16,996 nucleotides of DNA from JBCBTJ01 sp964597685 (GTDB taxonomy: Bacteria > Pseudomonadota > Alphaproteobacteria > Caulobacterales > Hyphomonadaceae), in the NCBI GenBank assembly GCA_964597685.1, contig CAZQZC010000052.1, forward strand, positions 1 to 16,996, given 5' to 3'. This document shows, in pieces, positions 13,059 to 16,996 of this stretch; position 1 is the stretch's first letter, and every line of letters starts with the position of its first letter. A model generated the notes under the pieces. The model was given only the letters and a program-made list of their open reading frames with translations, was not told the origin of the DNA and ran no database searches. The translations under genes were made by a program, and so were the position numbers.

Positions 13059-15643
13059 ACCTCAGCCGGCTGACATGGATCGAGGCGCTGTTGTGGCGCT
13101 GGATAGCGTTTACGCAACGCTTCGCGAGCGGCGTTGCATTCGCGACGATCGCCCTCGCGATCGCCGGCGCTACGCTCGCCGCAACGACGCTGGGGGTCGA
13201 TTCAGACACCACCCGCATGGTCTCCTCTAAACTGGAGTTTCGTCGCGCCCAGCTTGATTACCGGGACGCATTCCCAAACCTGGAAAATCTGGTCGTTCTC
13301 GTGGTGCGCGGGCGCAGCGCCGATGAAGCGGATGCGTTCGTAAAAGACATCGTTCCGCGCCTGCGTGCGCGGGAGGACGCCATAGAAGACGTCTACGCGG
13401 CCGCCGCCGAACCCTTCTTCGACCGCAATGGCCTGTTGTTTCTGAACTCGGCTGAACTCGATCGCGTTCTCGGGGACCTGTCGCGGGCGGCGCCCTTTGT
13501 TCGCCGGCTGGGGCCGGACCCCACACTCGGCGACCTCCTGTCGACGCTCGCCGATGCGGAGGAGAATAGCGGCCAGGCCGACATCCCCGTCGAGCGCTTG
13601 GGACGGGTGTATTCGGAGCTCTCGCGAACGATCTCGGCGCGGTTGGACGGTGCGCCGTTCCCGCTGTCCTGGCGGCGTATGATGGCATCTTCGGATCAGC
13701 CGGAAGCGCTGCACCAGCGCATTGTCTCCATCCAGCCGCGCCTCGACACGACTGGGCTCAGCCCGAGCCGCGCCGCCGTTCGAGCGGTGCGGGAGGAGGC
13801 TGAAGCGCTCAATGCGGGCGCGGAACGGTTCGAGGTCGAAATCGCGATCACCGGCGACGCCGCGCTCAGGACAGAAGAGCTGCAGAGCGTGTCACGCGGA
13901 ATCGGGTTGTCCTTCGCCGCCTCGTTCGTGCTCGTCGCTCTATTGCTGAGTTTCGCATTGCGTTCGCCGGCGTTGATCGGCGTCGCTCTGGTCTCGTTGA
14001 TCGTGTCGATCTGCATCACCGGCGGCGTCGCCGCCATCTTCTTCGACGCGCTCAATCTGGTTTCTGTCGCCTTCACCGTCTTGATGGTTGGGTTAGGCGT
14101 CGATTTCGCCATCCACATCGGCCTTCACGTACAAGAGGCGCGTGGAATGGGCGTTGGCGTGCGCGGCGCGCTCTACCGCACGGATCGCGATATCGGCTCC
14201 GCGCTCGCGCTGGCTGCGGTGACGTCGGCGATCGCATTCTTCGCGTTTGCGCCGACGGCCTTTGTCGGCATGCGCCAGCTCGGGATCATATCGGGCGTCG
14301 GCGTGGCGATCGCATTCGCCGTGGCCATATCGCTGCTGCCCGCGGCGTTCAAATTGTTCCCCAATGCGCGCGCGCGATCGCCCGCCAGGGGGGGCGTTAT
14401 GGGCCGCGACCGGTTCGACCGCGTCCGCAACATCTTGGCGATTGCAGTGCTGACGGCGGGAGCGCTCTCATTGCTGCTCATGCCGCAGGTCAGATTTGAC
14501 GCCGACCCAATGGCGTTGCGCGATCCGAACGCGCCGGCCGTCAGGTCCTTCGACCTCTTGTTCGACGATCCAGACACGCAGCCCTTTACGCTGTCGATCC
14601 TTGAAGCCGATGCGGACAGAGCCGCGACCCTGTCCGACGAACTCGCCGAGCTTCAGACGGTCCGTCGGGTCGTCACGCTGAACAGTTTCGTTCCCAAGGA
14701 CCAAGATGAGAAACTCGACGCGATTTCCTTTGGTCTCTTGGGGCTTAGCCTGTCGTTTGGGCCGTCGAACGCCGACGGACCGACTTTGGCGGCGAGCCTC
14801 GACCGGTTGCTGATTGAACTGACAGAGTCCAACACGCCAGGCGCCGAAGCCTTGGGCGCGGCGCTGTTCCGGTTGAAGGCCGCCTCCTCAGACCGATGGG
14901 CGGCCGCTGAGCGCGATGTGTTCGCCTTTTGGCCAGAACAATATGCGCTCCTTCAGGCCCAAACCCAGGCCGACGTCGTGACAGAGGAGGCCATTCCTGA
15001 GGGGCTCGTCGATCGTTTCGTCGCGCCCGATGGTCGGCTGCGCATTCAGATCGATCCAAGCGTAGACCTGCGCGATCCGAAGGCTCTGGAGCGCTTCGTT
15101 GAGGAGGTCAGGACGGTCGACCAGAGGGCGGCCGGCGGCGCGCGCAGCGTCTTGGAATCTGGCCATGTAATTTCCGAAGCGATGCTTCAGGCTGGCGCGC
15201 TCGCCTTCGCCGTCGTGACCGTGATCCTGTTCTGGATCCTCGGCGACGCGGTGCTCGTCGCCGTGATCTTGTTCTGTCTGATGCTGGCCGGCGTGCTGAC
15301 GGGTGCGGCGGGCGTGCTCCTGTCGACGCCGTTCAACTTCGCCAACGTCATCGTGGTGCCTCTGCTGATCGGCTTGGGCGCTGACAGCGGCATTCATTTG
15401 GGCCTGCGCGCCCGCCGCAGCGCCGCGGCCGCCGACGTCTACGCCACTGCGACGCCAAGGGCGGTGGTTTACAGCGCTTTGACGACGATCGCGTCGTTCG
15501 GCACGCTCGCCTTTTCCGACCATCGCGGGGTCGCCAGCATGGGCGTTTTGCTGACAGTGGCGATCGCTTGCACGCTCGTTTCAACGACAATTGTTCAGCC
15601 GTGGGTCCTGGAACGGCTTGGACGCGGCCAGAATCAGCCATAA
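13055..15643 (+). CDS. hpnN: HpnN-type MMPL/RND lipid transporter
   Basis: This is a large inner-membrane transporter of the MMPL branch of the RND superfamily. HpnN moves hopanoids to the outer membrane in the bacteria where it has been studied. The product has 862 residues, the usual size. There is an N-terminal helix (about 24-46), then GVDSDTTRMVSSKLEFRRA at the start of the first periplasmic domain. The first membrane bundle (about 290-440) carries GLGVDFAIHIGLH with Asp350. A second periplasmic domain follows, then a second bundle (about 715-860) with the matching GLGADSGIHLGL and Asp777. The internal duplication and the two aspartate motifs are typical. The ATG at 13055 is chosen because MNLSRLTWIEALLWRW fits an N-terminus; TTG at 13019 is possible. 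An HpnM/MlaC-like gene follows, as in hopanoid clusters, but no squalene or hopene gene is here, so the lipid may differ. Confidence 0.85.
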   Translation: MNLSRLTWIEALLWRWIAFTQRFASGVAFATIALAIAGATLAATTLGVDSDTTRMVSSKLEFRRAQLDYRDAFPNLENLVVLVVRGRSADEADAFVKDIVPRLRAREDAIEDVYAAAAEPFFDRNGLLFLNSAELDRVLGDLSRAAPFVRRLGPDPTLGDLLSTLADAEENSGQADIPVERLGRVYSELSRTISARLDGAPFPLSWRRMMASSDQPEALHQRIVSIQPRLDTTGLSPSRAAVRAVREEAEALNAGAERFEVEIAITGDAALRTEELQSVSRGIGLSFAASFVLVALLLSFALRSPALIGVALVSLIVSICITGGVAAIFFDALNLVSVAFTVLMVGLGVDFAIHIGLHVQEARGMGVGVRGALYRTDRDIGSALALAAVTSAIAFFAFAPTAFVGMRQLGIISGVGVAIAFAVAISLLPAAFKLFPNARARSPARGGVMGRDRFDRVRNILAIAVLTAGALSLLLMPQVRFDADPMALRDPNAPAVRSFDLLFDDPDTQPFTLSILEADADRAATLSDELAELQTVRRVVTLNSFVPKDQDEKLDAISFGLLGLSLSFGPSNADGPTLAASLDRLLIELTESNTPGAEALGAALFRLKAASSDRWAAAERDVFAFWPEQYALLQAQTQADVVTEEAIPEGLVDRFVAPDGRLRIQIDPSVDLRDPKALERFVEEVRTVDQRAAGGARSVLESGHVISEAMLQAGALAFAVVTVILFWILGDAVLVAVILFCLMLAGVLTGAAGVLLSTPFNFANVIVVPLLIGLGADSGIHLGLRARRSAAAADVYATATPRAVVYSALTTIASFGTLAFSDHRGVASMGVLLTVAIACTLVSTTIVQPWVLERLGRGQNQP

Positions 15644-15736
15644 TCCATTCATGCCCGGTTGCGGGCGTCTATGCTCATACTCTCGCCTGATTTTGGCGCC
15701 ATTCGCCACGTCTTTAGACTCTAGAAGGGGCTCTGA
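15644..15736 (+). promoter_or_regulatory. Spacer with small hairpins and strong ribosome site before the MlaC-like gene
   Basis: Two short inverted repeats are visible: GCCCG/CGGGC (15653-15657 and 15662-15666) and TGGCG/CGCCA (15694-15698 and 15704-15708). Neither is followed by a T-run, so neither is a convincing terminator, and read-through from the transporter gene is expected. AAGGGG (15725-15730) stands 6 bases before the ATG at 15737 and is the best ribosome site in this part of the window, which suggests strong translation of the soluble carrier. Confidence 0.45.
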
Positions 15737-16369
15737 ATGTCGAACCTATCACCCATCGCTGCAGCGCTGCTGCTCGGTGTTTCTATCATGTCTCCGCTGA
15801 CCCAAGCGGTCCCTGCGGCCGCCGCCGACACGGTTCAGGCGCAGACCTCGGGCGATCCCGAGACCTTTGTCCGCGCCTTGGTGACGGACCTTGCAGATCT
15901 CGCAGAAACCAGCGCCAGCGCCGCATCCGACCGCGAGACCGGCATGCAGGCCATTCTCTCCGGCGGAATCGACGTCGATCGCATGCGTCGTTTCGTTCTA
16001 TCGTCCGACAACCGCTCCGGCGCCAGCGAGGCCGAAATCGCGCGCTATGACGAATTGTTCGGCAATTACATCATCGCCGTGTTCGCCGACCAGATCGATG
16101 ATCTCGTCTCGCGCCGCATCGAAGTGCGCGAAGTGGTGACAGTCAAGGACGGCGACTTCGTCGTTCGTTCGAACATCGTCTCCCGCACCGGTGCGGACAA
16201 AGCCGACGTCGATTGGCGGGTCCTCGACCGCGACGGCAAGCTGCGTTTGGTTGACGTGATGGTCAACGGCTCCTCATTCAATGTCGAGCGTCGCGCGCAA
16301 TTCACGGCCCTTATCGAAAAGGACGGTTTCGCCGCTCTTCTGAAGCACATGGAAGACCAGCTGGTCTGA
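15737..16369 (+). CDS. Periplasmic phospholipid-binding protein, MlaC/Ttg2D/HpnM family
   Basis: MlaC-like proteins carry lipids across the periplasm between inner- and outer-membrane partners. The 210-residue product equals MlaC in length. It has a signal peptide with a probable cleavage after the run of alanines near residue 29-30 (VPAAAA). The mature part shows the family pattern: an N-terminal helical region (FVRALVTDLADLA), IDVDRMRRFVLSS, then a helix with RYDELFGNYIIAVFADQI, and the strand set VREVVTVKDGDFVVRSNIV, VDWRVLDRDGKLRLVDVMVNG and FNVERRAQF. DWRVLDRDGKLRLVDVMVNG corresponds to the 'W.v......ki.Dv.v.G.s' signature. Its position after an HpnN-type gene makes HpnM the nearest named relative. 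It is the last gene of the cluster, before the terminator at 16461. It presumably receives lipid from, or gives lipid to, the transporter upstream. Confidence 0.9.
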   Translation: MSNLSPIAAALLLGVSIMSPLTQAVPAAAADTVQAQTSGDPETFVRALVTDLADLAETSASAASDRETGMQAILSGGIDVDRMRRFVLSSDNRSGASEAEIARYDELFGNYIIAVFADQIDDLVSRRIEVREVVTVKDGDFVVRSNIVSRTGADKADVDWRVLDRDGKLRLVDVMVNGSSFNVERRAQFTALIEKDGFAALLKHMEDQLV

Positions 16370-16380
16370 GCGATCCACGA

Positions 16381-16411
16381 ATTGGGCGCCCGATCGGAGA
16401 GATTGGGCGCC
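16381..16411. repeat. Short direct repeat after the MlaC-like gene
   Basis: ATTGGGCGCC occurs at 16381-16390 and again at 16402-16411, 21 bases apart, in the spacer before the terminator. Each copy ends in the palindrome GGCGCC. No function is apparent. Confidence 0.5.
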
Positions 16412-16460
16412 GCTGCGGTGCGATCAGACAGCGTTGCGGAGCGATGTTGTTGGATAAGCG

Positions 16461-16490
16461 AGGGGACAAGCGCAAGCCTGTCCCCTTTTT
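16461..16490 (+). terminator. Rho-independent terminator of the lipid-transport cluster
   Basis: AGGGGACA (16461-16468) pairs perfectly with TGTCCCCT (16479-16486) around a 10-base loop, and TTTTT runs to 16490. It ends plus-strand transcription about 90 bases after the MlaC-like gene. The T-run touches the stop codon of the convergent minus-strand gene; read on the minus strand the hairpin lacks a T-run, so it should act in one direction only. Confidence 0.9.
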
Positions 16491-16996
16491 AGTTCAACGC
16501 AGAATAAGTCGCGCCGGCTTCCGCGAAATAGCGTGTCCAGAACGCCTTCACGTCTGCGATCGGGAGGTCGTATTCCTGGCGCGGAACGATCCGTGCGACG
16601 ACGTCGACATTGGCCATTCCGGGCCGCTCGTCTGCGAGACGGGTCTCTGCGAAAGCTTCGAGGTCTGCACCTGATTTGTAGAATGAAAACAAGGTGGAAT
16701 TCTGCATCAGGTCGGAGACGAGCACCATCCGCCGGGCCTTGACCGATGTCTGAAAATCCGCGCGGTCCATGATCGCGAAGATCGTTTCACCAAGTGGGGA
16801 GGCCGGGGCTTCCGCGTCTGTCAGGGCAAGTTCCACCTGCGTTTTGAGCGGTTCGTAAAACCCGGTCCGCCAGCGATGTTCGATCATGCGCGGATTCTGG
16901 AACACCGGATTGGCGTCGTCTGGGCTGCCCGGCGAGCAAGACGCATTGATTTCAAGGGGTTCATAGGGTCTTTCCGCATTCGGCGCCACGACAGTC
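16489..16996 (-). CDS. Unrecognised protein, C-terminal part (partial)
   Basis: The frame is open to the right edge, so the start probably lies outside the window; a GTG at 16989 is the first in-frame start inside it but has no support. About 168 residues are visible. The segment INASCSPGSPDDAN, then NPRMIEHRWRTGFYEPL, and later RMVLVSDLMQNSTLFSFY resemble an uncharacterised bacterial family in which a hydrophobic strand followed by SD looks like part of a von Willebrand A-like fold. The end has QEYDLPIADVKAFWTRYFAEAGA. I cannot name a function. The gene is convergent with the lipid-transport cluster and separated from it by the terminator hairpin. The TAA stop overlaps the T-run of that terminator. 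Confidence 0.7.
   Translation of the reverse strand, partial: TVVAPNAERPYEPLEINASCSPGSPDDANPVFQNPRMIEHRWRTGFYEPLKTQVELALTDAEAPASPLGETIFAIMDRADFQTSVKARRMVLVSDLMQNSTLFSFYKSGADLEAFAETRLADERPGMANVDVVARIVPRQEYDLPIADVKAFWTRYFAEAGATYSALN

Noticed and set aside
11687..13117. Long open frame (476 codons) antisense to the glycosyltransferase
   Set aside because: It is a high-GC shadow of the codon bias of the real gene; its translation is low-complexity and shows no domain.
15653..15708. Two small hairpins as a terminator after the HpnN-type gene
   Set aside because: The stems are only five base pairs long and no T-run follows either one.
1..16996. CRISPR array, tRNA, rRNA, phage or transposase genes
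   Set aside because: None was seen: no regularly spaced repeats, no cloverleaf-like sequence and no transposase or integrase motif in any plausible frame.

Overview
The window is GC-rich, gene-dense DNA of Gram-negative type. The gene content suggests an alphaproteobacterium: a short MprF/LpiA-type lipid aminoacyltransferase, a NodT-family outer-membrane lipoprotein, HpnN and HpnM homologues, a DUF2141 lipoprotein and a compact prepilin peptidase. Genus and order cannot be read from this sequence. There is no rRNA, tRNA, CRISPR array or transposase, and no gene-free stretch longer than about 160 bases.

Layout. (1) 1-497: the 3' end of pyruvate kinase on the + strand. (2) 509-4613, minus strand: a tightly coupled operon transcribed in the order NodT-family outer-membrane channel, membrane-anchored alpha/beta hydrolase, short MprF-like lipid aminoacyltransferase, with two 4-base stop/start overlaps. 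(3) 4681-9658, plus strand, divergent from (2): periplasmic adaptor and RND permease, which complete the tripartite pump with the channel across the 67-base divergent gap, followed 8 bases later by a small prepilin peptidase. (4) 9656-9817: a MITE-like element of about 160 bp with 33-bp imperfect inverted ends, lying exactly on the stop codons of two convergent genes. (5) 9815-10381, minus strand: a DUF2141 lipoprotein. (6) 10471-16369, plus strand: an LptF/LptG-family permease, a GT4 glycosyltransferase, an HpnN-type MMPL/RND transporter and an HpnM/MlaC-type periplasmic lipid-binding protein, ended by a strong intrinsic terminator at 16461-16490. (7) 16489-16996, minus strand: the 3' part of an unrecognised gene.

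The shared theme is the cell envelope. The left half joins a drug or solute efflux pump to a lipid-modifying enzyme and a hydrolase, which would suit resistance to cationic peptides or membrane stress. The right half looks like a lipid glycosylation and trafficking set: a GT4 enzyme able to make a glycolipid, an inner-membrane LptF/G-like permease, an RND lipid transporter and a periplasmic carrier. No hopanoid synthesis gene and no second LptF/G partner is in view, so the lipid cargo is open. The most useful leads are this lipid-trafficking cluster, the channel-hydrolase-MprF operon, the insertion element on shared stop codons, and a 14-codon leader frame coupled to the HpnN-type gene.
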